Shown here piece by piece: positions 1 to 12,440 of a DNA stretch of 64,000 bases. The stretch comes from Ctenosaura bakeri (taxonomy: Eukaryota > Chordata > Lepidosauria > Squamata > Iguanidae), in the NCBI GenBank assembly GCA_948474755.1, contig CAOLHI010001248.1, positions 186,001-250,000 on the forward strand, in the 5' to 3' direction. Within the stretch, counting starts at the first letter, position 1. The number at the start of each line of letters is the position of its first letter. The notes beneath the pieces are model-generated. The model saw nothing but the letters and a program-made list of their open reading frames with translations. It ran no database searches and was not told the origin of the DNA. Position numbers and translations under genes: made by a program.

Positions 1-2259
1 TTTCTCCCTCCCTCCCTTTCTTTCTAAAATCATCACTCAGTTGGCTGAAGGGAATTACAAATCAAACTAACTATAATATTACAAAGGGACTAAGAGCTGT
101 GGCTAGATTAAAGGGGAAAAGAAAATGAAGATAAGCGTAGCAGACACTGATCACATTGTCCACATAACAGCATTGAAGATCACACCAGGTAAAAATTTGT
201 GAATGATTACTTTCCTAAACCCATTATTATTGCACCATGCAAAATGCAAATCTTTATCATTATGTAAATTAGGTGGCTGGTGTAATTTATGTGATTCCAA
301 GTATTTAATGAAGTGATTTTTATTCCTGAGCAATGGTGTGGGCATTCTATTAAGCTCTTCTTAATTGAGATTTTTCAGAGGAGCTGTTTTTGATAGTTTC
401 ACTAGATTTTCTCTTATATCTATGAGCAGCAGAAAATATAACAATGTATTTTTATTTGACTTAATGTGTGCTTGAAATAACTCCTAATGTAAATATTACG
501 CGCGCACACACAAAGCATATATATTGTATCACCTCTTAATGCTTGCTGACTTTGAATGCAAATTCTCCTTCCCATCTTGTATATGAAAATAGCAACATAC
601 TCGCTGCTTGAAAGGAATTCAGGACACCTATCAAAGCCCTACAGAACTAAACTTACAAGGAGGTATTGAAAGTGTGGTCTCTTCCCAAAGAATTCATCAG
701 TGTTCTCCTTGTTTTGTCACTTCTCCAACTATAGCCTTGTCCTAAGCAGGATTTATGATAGAAATCATTTGCTTTCATAATCACAAAACCCAACTATCCT
801 TAAGGATGTGTGGCTCATCAACACTATATTGTGTGTGTGTGTGCGTTTAAATGTCCTCTTGTTTCAAAAGCACATGGTAGTTCATCATGTCTTGAATGTC
901 TCTTCCTGACCTCCTTCATTTCCCCCCCAGGTAAGGCTTGCAATTCAAGAATAGCATAGCAGAATTATCTAGAAGAAGCTTTGATCTCCAAAATGTTTGC
1001 CTTTAATGATTCTTTTCTGTGCACCCCCCCAAAAGTCATACTCTTTGTGATAGAAGAGACATGCTTATTAATTATTTGCCTTCATAAGTGTTCAACCCAA
1101 GTTTGCTTTTCCCGTAAAACTTTAAAATATTCAGAACTTTTGCACTATTCCCACACTCACAGGAAATGAGACTGATTACATGCAACCTGTGTTTGGGGAA
1201 GAATTTGTAATATATATTTCCTAATAGAGCAAAACTGGTGATACTTTCCCCTAAAATGGACATTTTACAATTTTTGTAGAGAATGTGCCAGATAATAACA
1301 GCATAACTCCAATATTTTAAATCTACAGTCTTTGAATATTATCCTTTTTATTGAATCTGGACAAAAAGAAAAAAAAATTCTTGAAGATAGCCTTGTCCAG
1401 TTACAGTGCTTAGTATGCTTAGTACAGTCACCTGAAGAAATATGTGGGGCTACCAGTAGGCCTTTGGTATATCAGTCACAATCAGGAGATTAACGTTTCT
1501 TTGAAAGGGTATGTTGGTAGGACTAATGCCTGCCCTTTCTTGAGTGTGCACATTAGAAGAAAGACTATAGCTGAAAGCAGAGGTGGCACCATTTCAGCAC
1601 CACAACATGATCGCTGGTGAAGCAGGGTGGAAATTTAAAAAGGGGGAGGTGTTTAAATTTACAGCTGGATCCCCATCTGGATCTATCTTTCACTGTTTCT
1701 TGGGGGAAGCTACAAAATTAACTCATGACATAGATAGCATTTCATTATTTTGTTGCTCATGAACAATGTGGAAATACTGGGAGAGTTTTCTGCTGCCACT
1801 GCCACTTGGAGATGCTTCCTTTTTATACAAGTGCACATGTTGTGTCAGAAAATCTGGAAAGTGACCCTGTTGTCTACCCATTTGTTTAACGCATCCTATC
1901 TTCCTGCACTGTGAACCTTAGCACAACAACGGAAGGCAGGGGAGTGCCCAAACAACTTTTTCATTCTTTGCATTGCAATGTTGTTTGAGAAGAACAAAAT
2001 GGCGCTGGCCATTGTGTCTGTTGGCTTATGAACAGGCCAAACAGGAAACAAGTGTATTCTTTCTCCCACCTTGGGAAAAGTATTTTTACTTTGTTCCCAT
2101 ATTCTGTCCTAAATTTTCTCATGGATAACAACTTTTTCTTAGCATTGTCACAGCTCTAAAGCAGCACTATGGACTCCTATATAGGCTTCCCCCACCTATC
2201 TGATAGGTTAGAGACCAGAGCACTATCAGAAAATGGAATTGGTTGAAGAACAGAATACA
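1..2259. other. Non-genic AT-rich DNA
   Basis: No gene or recognisable transposon is seen. There are short simple repeats (a cg/ca tract near 498-512, a gt tract near 828-842) and only short open frames without domains. Single-copy-looking sequence; may be intergenic or intronic. Confidence 0.6.
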
Positions 2260-2646
2260 TCTACTATATAAAAGTCAAAGTTTGTCTGTTTGTCTGTGTC
2301 AGGCAGGCAAACACCTCATATGATTGGCTGTGTGAGGCGAGAAGACCTCATATGATTGGCTGGCTGTGAAGATTCCATGGAATCCTGGGGTTGGCAGTTT
2401 AGGGAGGGGCCTTCAGAATTCTCAGCTGATTGCTCTTAGGCCTCAGGCCAGTTGCTATGAAGATGAGGCCTAGCAGCAAGGAGGAGGATAGTGTATTCCC
2501 TCAGGAACCCAAACTGTGTATGCACATAACTCTGAATACAGATTGCATTGGGAAATATGGGGAAAAGTTACACTTACTAGAGAAGACAGTTTGGTGAGTT
2601 CTCAAGAGGAAAATAAAATCCCAGGCAACACCAGATAAATATGATG
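2260..2646 (+). mobile_element. Non-autonomous Helitron, copy 1
   Basis: The element begins with TC directly after an A (A|TCTACTATATAAAAG), the insertion signature of Helitrons. It shares its length with the copies at 20294-20731 and 40349-40832, including two 'cctcatatgattggctg' boxes, the 'tggaatcctggggttggcag' block and the 'gtattccctcagg' block. The 3' end near 2618-2646 has a decayed hairpin (ccaggcaacaccag) and a worn version of the expected CTAG terminus, so the end is approximate. No Rep/helicase is encoded; it would need proteins from an autonomous Helitron. The middle contains sequence shared with one half of the palindromic MITE family. Confidence 0.75.
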
Positions 2647-5055
2647 GTGTACTATATACTGCAGAGAACATAAAGGACTTGCAGAGGTTCACTTGGGCCA
2701 ACCGTATGCACCCTACTTGCAAAGTCTCTCAGCTGGCTTGGGGCCATTTCCCCCCCCTGTCAGGTTGCTTTACAAGCAGCACGTGCACAGAAGTGGTCCC
2801 AAGCAAGCCTTCATAAGCAAAAAGAACTGATGAAAGAATGGAACCCCAATCATATTAATAGAACTTGTTCTTAATTTGGAAACATCAAAAGAGTCAGTCA
2901 TTAGATAACAGGGTGTTGAAACGGGGAGACTTCCTCTATTCAGATGCACAGGTTTATTGACAATATGAAATGGAACTCCATTTTATTTTTCTTTCTGGTT
3001 CTTCCAACTCATATTTCCATGGTGTTCTGGCAGAAAGTTTTCAACAGACTTTGCTACCTCCTTGTTTCTATTTGCTTATCTTGTGAATGCTGATGCTGAT
3101 AATCCTAATCATTTTGTCCTTCTGAATTTGGTTATCCATTGGGCTGCTTTCAAACATCACACTGAGGCTATTATTTATATATTTACGTATACACCACAAC
3201 AAAACAGATAAGACAGATATGTACCCCAAGTAACGGATAACCTAGATTCTGATAAAAGCAAGAGTAGCCAAGTGGCAAACTGTTTTCCTAAAAAAACTTA
3301 GACAGATCTTTGGCATGTAAATTGATATGCTGTTAAAAAATATCGAATAGGTCAATTGCTGGCTATACCTTTTGCTTTTGCTTGCTTTCTTTTCACTGTT
3401 TGTTTTACTCAAATCACCCCTCCTTCCACACACACACAAACTTCAGTAAAGAATTGGGCAAAAGAGGGTATGGATTTTCATAAAATTCAGATATGCTATA
3501 GTTTTATGTGGAACAGCAAATATGTTTTGGTAACAGCATTCATTACTCTGGTTTGACATTTTCCTGAACTCTTTGTGGGGGCTGGTCTGTAGGATATAAC
3601 TGAGGGATAATAACTTGGGATAAACATGCTTTCCAATATTTCTTAGATGAAAACTGGAATACATGTGCCCATGCAATATCAGAGTGCGGTCAGGATGGCA
3701 AATGTTATTAATGAGGAAGAACAATCAAGCTAACAGACAAGAAGCTACAGCAATTTTTTTTCCTGAGTCAACTGGGAAGAATAAGATTCTGTTCTAGCTC
3801 TCTGCTCCCCCTTGCTGAGTTAGTTCAGTATAAGTTAATTTGCATTTTGAACTTAATCTGTAGGAAGTATAAGCTGAGCACAAGGGGAGAAAGTGAAAGG
3901 ATGAGAGAGAAACAGGCATTTCAAATGCAGCTGAAAAATGGGAGAAGTAAAGAATAATTGGAACTGTCCCTACCAAATCAGGACAGTTGGCAGGTAAGGA
4001 AAAAAGCTGATGATTTGTCTCTGAGAGGTCATGAGGTGCCTGATATCTGGTTTCCTTTTACTCATGCGTGTGAGCTTGTAGCTGATGCAAGATTTGAATA
4101 CTAGGATTTCTGAATTCACAATATATATCCTTGGCTATAAAGCTACAGTTATTCTCCAGGCAAGTGGATCAGTTCTTCAGAGCTCTGGTTGATAGTAGGC
4201 CACAGAATAGAATACTGGGATTTTTTTCTGAAGATCAAGGTTGTTTTCTTTAACACCATGTAGCTTGAAGTATATTCTGGCAGATAACAAGAATATGTGG
4301 TTGACAATATGTTCACTAAATGTACAGCTTCAGTGACACTGAGGGACTGTCAGGACTTTTTGGCTAACAAGAAATGAACTGTGAAAGTTTATCTATAGCC
4401 CTTTTTCCAAAAGATTTAGAAAGAGGATGGTATTTCCTACAGCTCACAGGATGGTTTTTCTTCCTGATATTTATAATGCTGTATTCTCTGAGCCACTATG
4501 AAAGGAATACATACTTTGGTTTTTGAAGCAATGTAAGCCAAATAATAACAGTCAGATCTTCAAGTCATATTCTCACAAAATATTCTCCACCAATATTTTT
4601 CGGTGGAATTTAAACCTAAATGAATGTGTGTGAGATTGTAATTGAAAGATGAAAAGCAGGAAGAAATTAAATTAACAATGTATTTTTTAAAAATATAAAC
4701 TTGGAAATGAATTGCAATTCACAGCAGTCAATTTATAGAGTTATAGAAACATCTGAAAGATTCTAAAGTTTTTGTTTTTTTAAACCCCTGTGATCAGAAG
4801 AATTGTCCAGCTCAGACAAAAACTTATGGTCCCAGCCTGTTCTTACTTACTTCAAGCATGGAGTTGTTGCTAATATTATCTAAACCTTTGCACATGGATT
4901 TGTGGAGCTTTTTTCTAAGCACTGGACAGATTTTAAGAAAATCTAACAGAATTTCAATGAGACTTGTGAATTCTGCCTGCAACATAATATGAGGTGAATT
5001 CAGAGGTTTCTAACAGATCAACTGTGAAGATGTCAAGCCAAAACACAGGAATGTA
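2647..5055. other. Non-genic AT-rich DNA
   Basis: No gene is supported. The open frames here (for example 3443-3724 on the minus strand) have no domain, no conserved context and no composition bias. No clear transposon ends were found. Confidence 0.55.
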
Positions 5056-6330
5056 CTAAGTCATACTGAAAGTAATGCCTGTATGCCATTTATCTGAAAT
5101 TATTAACTCAAATATGATGTTATTACACCACCAGAGAGATTAATTCTTACTGCATGACTGACTCAATTTCTGTATTTCTACACACTGAATAACGATGGAG
5201 ATCAAACGGAAACATAGAGCACTCATTGAGTTCTTGAACAAAAAAATATGTACTGCTGCCAATATCCACAGAAGGTTCAGAAATGTGTATGGTGAGGTGA
5301 CAACTGATGAAAATAATATGTGAACATGAGTGAAAAGGTTTAAAGTAGGCAAAACAAATATTGAAGACAAACTACATAGTGGAAGGCCAGTGACTACTGT
5401 CACTGATAAAAACTAAAAGAGGGTGGACAACATGATTTGTGCAGACTGAGATATGATTCTCTGAGAGATTGTTGAGGAACTTGGCTGTGGTAATAGTGCT
5501 GTTGAGATTATCCACAACCTTGGATACAGGAAAATTTGTGCCAACTAGCTTCCTCATCAATTAAAAGCTGATTTGAAAGAGTAGAAGATTGCATGTGTGT
5601 TCAGAACTGTTGGCAGCATTTGAAGAGCATGAGCACACTTTTTTCAGGAATGTTTGCACTGGCAATGAGCCCTGGGCCTACCTGTATGACCCACTGACCA
5701 AGAATCAGTCCACGGAGTGGTAGTAGTCCACCTCCCCTAGACCAAAGAAATTGAAAAGCCAGTGCTCAACACAGAAGATTATAGGGAATGTCTTCTGGGA
5801 TGACAAGATGGTGATTTTGCTTGATTTCCTTGACTGTGGACAACAATAAACAATGACCGCTACACTGCATCACTCCAGAACCTTTGAGAAGGCATCTGTA
5901 AGAAAAGACCACAGATACAGATGAATACAATCCAGTTGCACCACAATTATGCACAACCCCACACTTCCTTGGCAACATCACAGGTTCTTGAACAAGAGGG
6001 ATGGTTAGTGTTACCACATCCACCTTACAGCCCTCATCTGGCACCCTCAGACTTTCACTTCTTCAGCTGGATGAAGAAAAGTGCTTTGATGATGTAGACA
6101 AGGTAGAAGATGTTATCAGACACTGGGCCAGGGAGTGCCTGAAAGAGTTTTTCCAAAGTGGATTTGATGAGTGGGTTCAAAGGTGGCACAAATGCATTGC
6201 CACTGATGGAAACAATTTTGAATAGTACTGTGTTGCAGAAAAAGAGTTACTCTACACATGTATGTGGTTGCATACGTACCATGTAAAGGAGTTATGATCT
6301 GACAGACATTACTTGACCCTCACAACATTT
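5056..6330 (+). mobile_element. Degraded mariner (Tc1/mariner) transposon
   Basis: Transposase remnants run 5' to 3' across the segment. The outer ends carry a worn inverted repeat: 'gaaagtaatgcctg' near 5066 against 'agacattactt' near 6304 on the opposite strand. The TA target duplication is not clear, so the ends are approximate. The length of about 1.27 kb matches a full mariner. Multiple stops and frameshifts show it is long dead. Confidence 0.8.
5194..6225 (+). pseudogene. mariner transposase remnant (DD34D type)
   Basis: The frame opens at an ATG near 5194 with a helix-turn-helix-like N-terminus, then the typical linker 'SGRPVT' (about 5380-5400). The first catalytic Asp lies in 'LLDFLDCG' (about 5814-5837). 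The second catalytic position reads 'HHNYAQPH' (about 5937-5960), where mariners normally have 'HDNARPH'; the Asp is now Asn. The third Asp is kept in 'LAPSDFHFF' (about 6040-6066). After a frameshift near 6066 the C-terminus continues in another frame ('FDEWVQRWHKCI') to the stop at 6223-6225. Stops occur in the DNA-binding half and in the catalytic core. It cannot make active transposase. Family membership is firm; the subfamily is not resolved. Confidence 0.85.
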
Positions 6331-7127
6331 TGCAGGGAAGTTTTGCATGTTTGTACTTGACCTGGAGAAATATCTGCCTATTAGCAAACATGCTTTGATA
6401 TTTGGTCACTTTATGTAAGATCTACATTGTCCCCTCTTATTTTGACCCTCAGTATTTTTGTTTGTTTGTCTTTCAACCTGTGCGGAGGAATGCTGGGAGC
6501 TTCAGTCCAACAAGAGCTGGAAGACCAAGATTCCAAATCCTGCCTTATATATTTCTAGCTGTCTCTGAGGGAAAAGTATATATAAGGAAGCTGTAATGTA
6601 TTTTAAAACAAACTCAAAAACACTTCCAAAGACTCCAAGTTTTTGCTGAGGAACAGTAGGAAAGGGACTACTATGTCCCTTCAGTTAATTTTCCACTTTG
6701 CTCATCTTCCAGATGCTTTTCCTCATATAGGAATAAATGTATTAGTGTTCTTATGTTTTCTCCTTGTAGGTGGAAAACTAATTTTCAGATGATTTTGAGC
6801 AGAGCACTAGCTAAAGGAACATTCCCACCCATTACAGTTCCTTCATGTACATTTGCCATCTTCTAAAACGGTTATATTTTCAACAGCAGAGACTGTTTGT
6901 CATGTGTAGATAAGACGTAAATGGTTTTTTATCCCCAGAAATTAGATAGTTATGTCCCCTCTATTTCCATCTTTTTCTTTTGACATTTCTTCTTTCCCTC
7001 ACCAGCCAAAGTAGCTGCCCAGAGTCAAATATGGGTCTGGAACCAAACTCACCATACAGAGACTGCAAAGCACCGGCGGAGGTGGGGGGATCATAGTTTG
7101 CAGTAGCAAAGTATGGGAGGGGATGTC
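6331..7127. other. Non-genic DNA with a small repeat fragment
   Basis: No gene is seen. A short stretch near 6484-6540 ('atgctgggagcttcagtcc') resembles a common reptile MITE end but is too short to classify. Confidence 0.45.
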
Positions 7128-7130
7128 TAA

Positions 7131-7534
7131 GGCCATGTCCACATGACAAGGCTGTCCTGCTATAGGGACAGGATGTCAGTGGTCAGCTGGCCATGCTTCT
7201 GCATGTCATCATTGCTAGCCCGCTGTCATCTCGTCCCCATGTGTTGCGCTCACAAAGTGATCACTAAATGGATAAAATCCATTTAGCACCCACGATTCTG
7301 TGACACTCCTGTATCTACCTGTCCTGCAGAAGGGCAGGAAGCACAATAGCGATGCTTCCTTCCCCAGCACAGCCTGAGAAAGTGCCCAGCTGCTCTGTGG
7401 AAGGAAGAGGTGTGGCCATCACGCTACCTTCCACAGTCGGTCCCATGTGGAAGGGAGAGTTCCTGTTATGCTCCCTTCCCTGCCAGGACTGTGATGGGAT
7501 TACTCACAAGAGCCCTGTTCATGCAGAAACGGCC
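7131..7534. mobile_element. Non-autonomous DNA transposon, PIF/Harbinger-like, 404 bp
   Basis: Inverted ends GGCCATGTCC... and ...GCAGAAACGGCC are flanked on both sides by the 3-bp direct repeat TAA (7128-7130 and 7535-7537). The interior is GC-richer than the flanks and holds no transposase. TAA/TWA duplications with G/C-rich ends fit PIF/Harbinger; superfamily placement is inferred from these alone. An open frame at 7352-7537 lies inside and looks spurious. Confidence 0.7.
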
Positions 7535-7537
7535 TAA

Positions 7538-8917
7538 CCCTCTCAACTACTGTTTTCCCCTACCCTGAAAAACCTCTAGCACTTGCTATTTTGACCTTTT
7601 CCCCAGCTATGTTTACAAACAAAATGGCAAATATTTATCTGACTAGGAAAAATGGCTTACTGTTTGGTGAATTTGGACATGGCTGCAGGGAGAGGAGGCT
7701 GAGGCAGGGCATATGGTATAAAAGCTGTAGATGAGGGAAGGGTAAAGCAAGGATAAAGCTTCAGCAGGCCACCATTATGTTCATCTACCTGGTATCTTCT
7801 TCTGAAACCTTACCCTTTCCCACCCCTTTGCCCCCGCTGGCATCCTCCAGAAATGTGAGGCCTCTTCCTTGTTGGATATCTACTTCTGGTTTTGCTTATG
7901 TACATTTCTAATCTCTCCAAAGGCCAGAATTTTTTCACACAGAAATATATATCAAACCAACAACAATGACTGTTTGTAATTAGAGAGTGCCTATTACTGA
8001 TACCCATTTCCAGTGTAAACAGAAGAGACATGCGGATCTCATAATGTCATTGAGAGAGACTTGGCTGAATCAGCGTGACCTTTTAAAAGGCTTACCAGCC
8101 TGATAAAACATGCCGTGAAAAGGCAGGAGTTGGGTGAGTGGGAAATTATTCCAATATCGCTTCTCTAATTTTTATTTTATTGAAGGATTATAGCAAGAAA
8201 GCATTTGTGCATACCCTTCATATATATCTGCTCTTTTTTTTTCTTTAGTGATGAAGAAATTAATTCCAGAAATGTAAAAGGAACCTGTCCGCCTAGCTAC
8301 TTGTGCAAACGTTTGCCATGGCACATGTGAAAACCAAAGCAGTCCTATTAATGACTAATAGAATACTCTTTCAAAACATACACAGAAGAAGGGAACAAAC
8401 ATTATTTTCAGCATCACTGATGTAGCCACACTGACAGTTAGTAGCATTGCTCCATTAACAATTAGTAGCACTTGACATTTAAAAAAATTAATGTATCAGT
8501 TGTCATAGAAATCTGGCTTGCAGGAATAATTAAGTGAAATGGCAGTAAGGATTTTTTCATTCCAGGGCCCCCTAGAAGCTTCTCTCTTCTTTACTTCTTT
8601 CTGCCATAAGTTATTGTCAAATTTGTATTCAAGCACAATTACCATAGGCAGACAATTCTGCTAAAAAAAGGAACTATACCATTCACACATATGAATGACT
8701 TCTGGATGTGGCAATGGCTGGCTGAGACCTGTTTCTCAGATCTTTGAGAAAGAGGGAGCAACAAGCAGTGAGAATCCTAGGTTTGGAGGTAAGTTCCAGC
8801 CAACGATTTTCTCCCTGGAATAAGGGAAGATTGTTACAGTTGATCAGGAGTGAAGTGAGGAGAGACCATGAAACAAAGCAATCAAGCCATCCAGCTGCAC
8901 ATGAACATAATGGAAAA
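7538..8917. other. Non-genic AT-rich DNA
   Basis: No gene, RNA gene or clear transposon is recognised. Confidence 0.5.
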
Positions 8918-8920
8918 TAA

Positions 8921-9123
8921 GGTCCTTTCCACACTACACTGTTATACTGCTATTATTCCACTTTCACCATCCTGTGGAATTCTGAGGTTTGTAGTTTACT
9001 GAGGCCGAAGAGCTCTCTGGCTGAGAATTCTAAATGCCTCTCCCTAAAACTGCAAACCCCAGGATTCCACAGGATGTTGAAAGTGGAAAAATAGCACTAT
9101 AACAATGTGGTGAGGAAAGGCCC
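8921..9123. mobile_element. Palindromic MITE, PIF/Harbinger-like, 203 bp
   Basis: The two halves are near-perfect inverted copies: 'ggtcctttccacac' opens it and 'gaggaaaggccc' closes it, with 'ttccactttca' mirrored by 'tgaaagtggaa' inside. TAA flanks both sides (8918-8920 and 9124-9126). The single strand could fold into one long hairpin. This is the cleanest copy of a family seen about eight times in the window. Confidence 0.8.
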
Positions 9124-9619
9124 TAAACTGCTGCTGTACTTTCTTTTCCAACTATTTCTCAATTAACATTAACATCTGAATTTAATGGTGAAAAAAAGAA
9201 ATCTCTATTTCTATTTCTCTATTTCTTTATAATTTCTTCCACTGATTTTGTATTCTTTATCATTTGTGGGGTTCAAACCAGCATTATTTATCAAAACGTT
9301 CTAATATTCTGCATTTCCAACATTTTTTTTCCATTCTAGTTTGTGGATGTGCTCTTACTTCTTTGTTTAGTAGTGCCGCTATCTATGTGTAGGTATACAT
9401 GCACACTTGTGAGCATGTGTGGGGAAGTGTACTGTTAAGACTGAATATGAGCAAGATTCCTCTCCCCATTTGCACCTTTTGAACCACACAGAAACAGTTT
9501 GTCATGTTCCATCCAGTCTGCTGCAAACCAGAGCAATTTCTGTCTAAATTTATCTGAAGTAATCTGACGAGCTGTTCTTAGTACACAACAGGAATGGGGG
9601 GAAATTCAAAAATATTCCA

Positions 9620-9790
9620 ATATGATTTTAAAATGTATTTTTCCTCTGTCAGAAAATCCTGACAGAATATTGGCTGTATGAGAATCTTCACAGTTCAGCT
9701 CTTATTCGCCACCAAATAAACATTTTTCATCCAGAAAACTGCATTTCTGGTGCAGAAAATTTCTTTTTCTTTTCAGGCAACAGCCAAAAA
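9620..9790 (-). repeat. Interspersed repeat with TTTTCTGCACAGAAAA-like modules (copy)
   Basis: Modules such as 'catttctggtgcagaaaat' and an edge with 'gagaatcttcacag' and 'gattttaaaatgtattt' match, in reverse orientation, the copies near 31770, 43085 and 62017. Family unnamed by me; boundaries approximate. The flank 9786-9820 is (CAAAA)n followed by (CA)n. Confidence 0.45.
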
Positions 9791-10167
9791 CAAAACAAAA
9801 CAAAACACACACACACACAAGCAAATGCTGTACAAAATAAATCCTGAATTAAAAACAGTGTTCAAAAACTGCACATTTTTTGAGGATTTTCTTGAAGTGG
9901 GAAGAGAATGGCTAAAATTACTCATTCTGTACTTCAAGAAGGAAATTAGTGAAGAATTACATCCCTAGCACTCATGAAAGCTTTAGTCTCATCAGGTGAC
10001 TTAATTCTACTACTCTACTCATCTACTTAATGGTTTCACAAAGTACCCATGTATTTCACTGAGGGCTAAAGACAGATCTGGGTAACAACTGCACTGGGCC
10101 TGAGAACCTTTTTTTCCCCTCCAGCATCCTAAATGTAACTTTAAAAACAGCACTTAGCAAAGACTAA

Positions 10168-10800
10168 GGCCCTTTCTGCACAATGTTGCTATCCCAAAAC
10201 AGAAATGGGTCACTTCTGGTCCAGGAGTCATGCTGCTGCACAGCATCATCGCTATCCAGTTGCTATCCCACCCCCAAGCATTAGCAAACTGCCATACTCT
10301 ATTTCCAGAAAAAAATCCATTAAAAGCCTCCTTTTGCACTTCAATCCCATCAGCTGGCTCAGTGCAGTAACATAATAGTGCTTGATAGTATTTCCTATCA
10401 TGGTGGATCCAGGAATGGACTTCAAAATCTATCACCTCTCTGTGTTTATGTTGAATTTCTCCTTTGAGTTAAAACTTTATACTTTTTTCAAGACATTTTT
10501 AAGCATTATAGCACAAAAATGCAATAACATACTTGCGTGTCATGCCATTACAACCTTGCTGCTCTATTACAGCTTCAAAAACCCCAAACCCAACCAATTG
10601 GGGTGGGGCGGTGAAGGTGGGAAAAGGAGTGGACAAGGACGCTGCAGTGTGGAAGGAACACTAATGGCCACACTGCTACTCATTTGCCTAAAGTGGAAGG
10701 GTACAGAAAAGAGTGTTTCTAACCCGCTACCATCACATGAATGGCAGTGCCAGGATTGTAGCAGAAAAATGTACTAACGGGGTATGGTGCAGAAAGAGCC
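10168..10800. mobile_element. Non-autonomous DNA transposon, PIF/Harbinger-like, 633 bp
   Basis: Inverted termini GGCCCTTTCTGCAC and GGTGCAGAAAGAGCC are flanked by TAA on both sides (10165-10167 and 10801-10803). The ends match those of 34057-34470 and resemble the palindromic MITEs. No transposase is encoded; the 131-residue frame at 10382-10777 has no domain and is probably chance. Confidence 0.75.
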
Positions 10801-11251
10801 TAAGTCATTTCACTCACAATTTCTATCTTGAGACTGAGCAGGGCTCCCTTACCTTTACTACCTAGGCAGTCAAGGAAATTTCAGCAGATACAGCTTGTCA
10901 AGAATATGACACGTGTTGAAATCCACTTTTCAACCCAGGGATTAAAAGGCGCAGAACCCTTGTCTTCTTTTGGATATGTCCAATCTATTCTAAATGCAGG
11001 TCACGTGACTACAGAGTCTATTTTTATTTTTATTTCTTTATTTTTATTCTCTATTTTTATTTTATTGTTATCCTTTCCCCTCCCTTTCTGTACCATCCCC
11101 TGGGGCCAATTCACTCTTTATAATTTTAGTGCTGGTTCCAATTGAACTGCTATGGCTCTGTCCCCTGAAATCCTGGAATTTGGAATTGGGAAAAGAAAAT
11201 TTAGAATTTTCAACCAAGAAGCTCTAATGCCTAACCAAATTACAAACTCCT

Positions 11252-11494
11252 GGGGCTCATTCCCACACTATTATAGCACTACTATCTCATTACAGGGCTC
11301 ATTATAGCATTCCTATCTATGTTTAACTGCCATGGTTCCATCTGATTGAATCCTGAGCTTTGCAGTTTGGTCAGAGGCACTGGAGTGCTCTGGCTGAGAA
11401 ATCTAAATGCCCCTCTCTAAACTGCCAATCCCAGGATTCCACAGGACAGAATCATGGAAGTTAAAGCAAAATATAAAACTATACTTGTGTAGTG
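11252..11494. mobile_element. Palindromic MITE, diverged variant
   Basis: Inverted halves are visible around 'tttaactgccatggttcca' and 'catggaagttaaag', with 'tttgcagtttgg' and 'aaactgccaatcc' near the centre. The left end is 'ggggctcattccc'. The right end stops abruptly at 'gtgtagtg', where a hAT-like element starts, so that insertion may have split the MITE. Confidence 0.6.
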
Positions 11495-12440
11495 CAGTTG
11501 TTCTTAACATGTGGCCTGCTAATCCCTGTGGGTCTGCAATGTTCTAACAGGGGTCTGTGCACAGAGAGCAGTGAATGGAGCATCATCACTTGCCTCACTT
11601 CACTTCCACTAGCAAAAGGGAATTGTCAGTTGCACAATGGAGGGAAGGAGAGCAGGAGGCACCAGCGGTGGTGCCAAGCTGAACACTTTCCCCTGGGGCC
11701 CCTCAAGACTCCCAGAAAAGCAGGAAAGGGGGAAGAGTAGGAGCCAGGGAGCTGACTAAGGAGGAATGTGACTCTCTTCTTCACACACTCACACTCTTTG
11801 TCTCTCTTACATGTACATACTAAGTCACAGCAACTTGGAAGCCATTTAAGCAGCATCCTAAAAGTGCACCCAAGAGTGGCCACAGTCCAGGTCTCGTGTA
11901 AACAGTCATTAATTGAAGGAGTTGTGAGATACCACCTTCTTTCCACTTGCAAAGTTTGTCCCTCCTCCATTTGAAAAAGGATGCTTCTGCTGCTCCCACC
12001 ACTATCACTCCATCTTTGTTCTTGGGAAATTTAGTCCTCAGCAACTCTACTTGCATCTCAGTTCTGCCCATGAACAGTGAGATATTCCCTCTGTGGTACA
12101 CGTTTGTCTCTCTGTGTGTGTATGCAGAGGAGGGGTGAGAGGGTGGAGCTCCTGTTTTCTGGTAGGATCAATGGTTTCCACTGAGCTAATCCTGCCAGAT
12201 AAGCTACACATCAGATATTGTTGCTGTTGTTGTTACTGTTGTTTTAAAAGTGTATACAATAGGAGTATATATGTTAATTATTTCTCCCTTCTCTCCAAAT
12301 TTGAAAACCCTTGATGAGCAACTTTAAATTAATATTTGATGAATTTTAGGTTTTTAAATCTTGAGTTAAGGCCTGGGGGTCTGCAGCAACAAAAGATCTT
12401 TAAAGGGGGTCTGTGGTAAAGAAAGGGCCCCTAGCTACTG
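11495..12440. mobile_element. Old hAT-like non-autonomous element, copy 1
   Basis: It starts CAGTTGTTCTTAAC and ends near '..ctactg'. Both arms match the element at 51344-51884: 'tctaacaggggtc' near the left, and 'ggtctgcagcaacaaaagat' with 'gggggtctgtggtaaagaaa' near the right. CAG...CTG ends and 'gttcttaac' are typical of hAT/Charlie-type elements. No exact 8-bp duplication was found. Open frames here (11492-11740, 11626-11970 and others) overlap on both strands and show no domain. Confidence 0.55.

Noticed and set aside
10382..10777. 131-residue plus-strand frame
   Set aside because: Contained in a non-autonomous transposon with TAA duplications; no recognisable domain.
11492..12138. Cluster of six overlapping open frames on both strands
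   Set aside because: They fall inside an old hAT-like non-autonomous element, conflict with each other and show no domain or repeated codon pattern.
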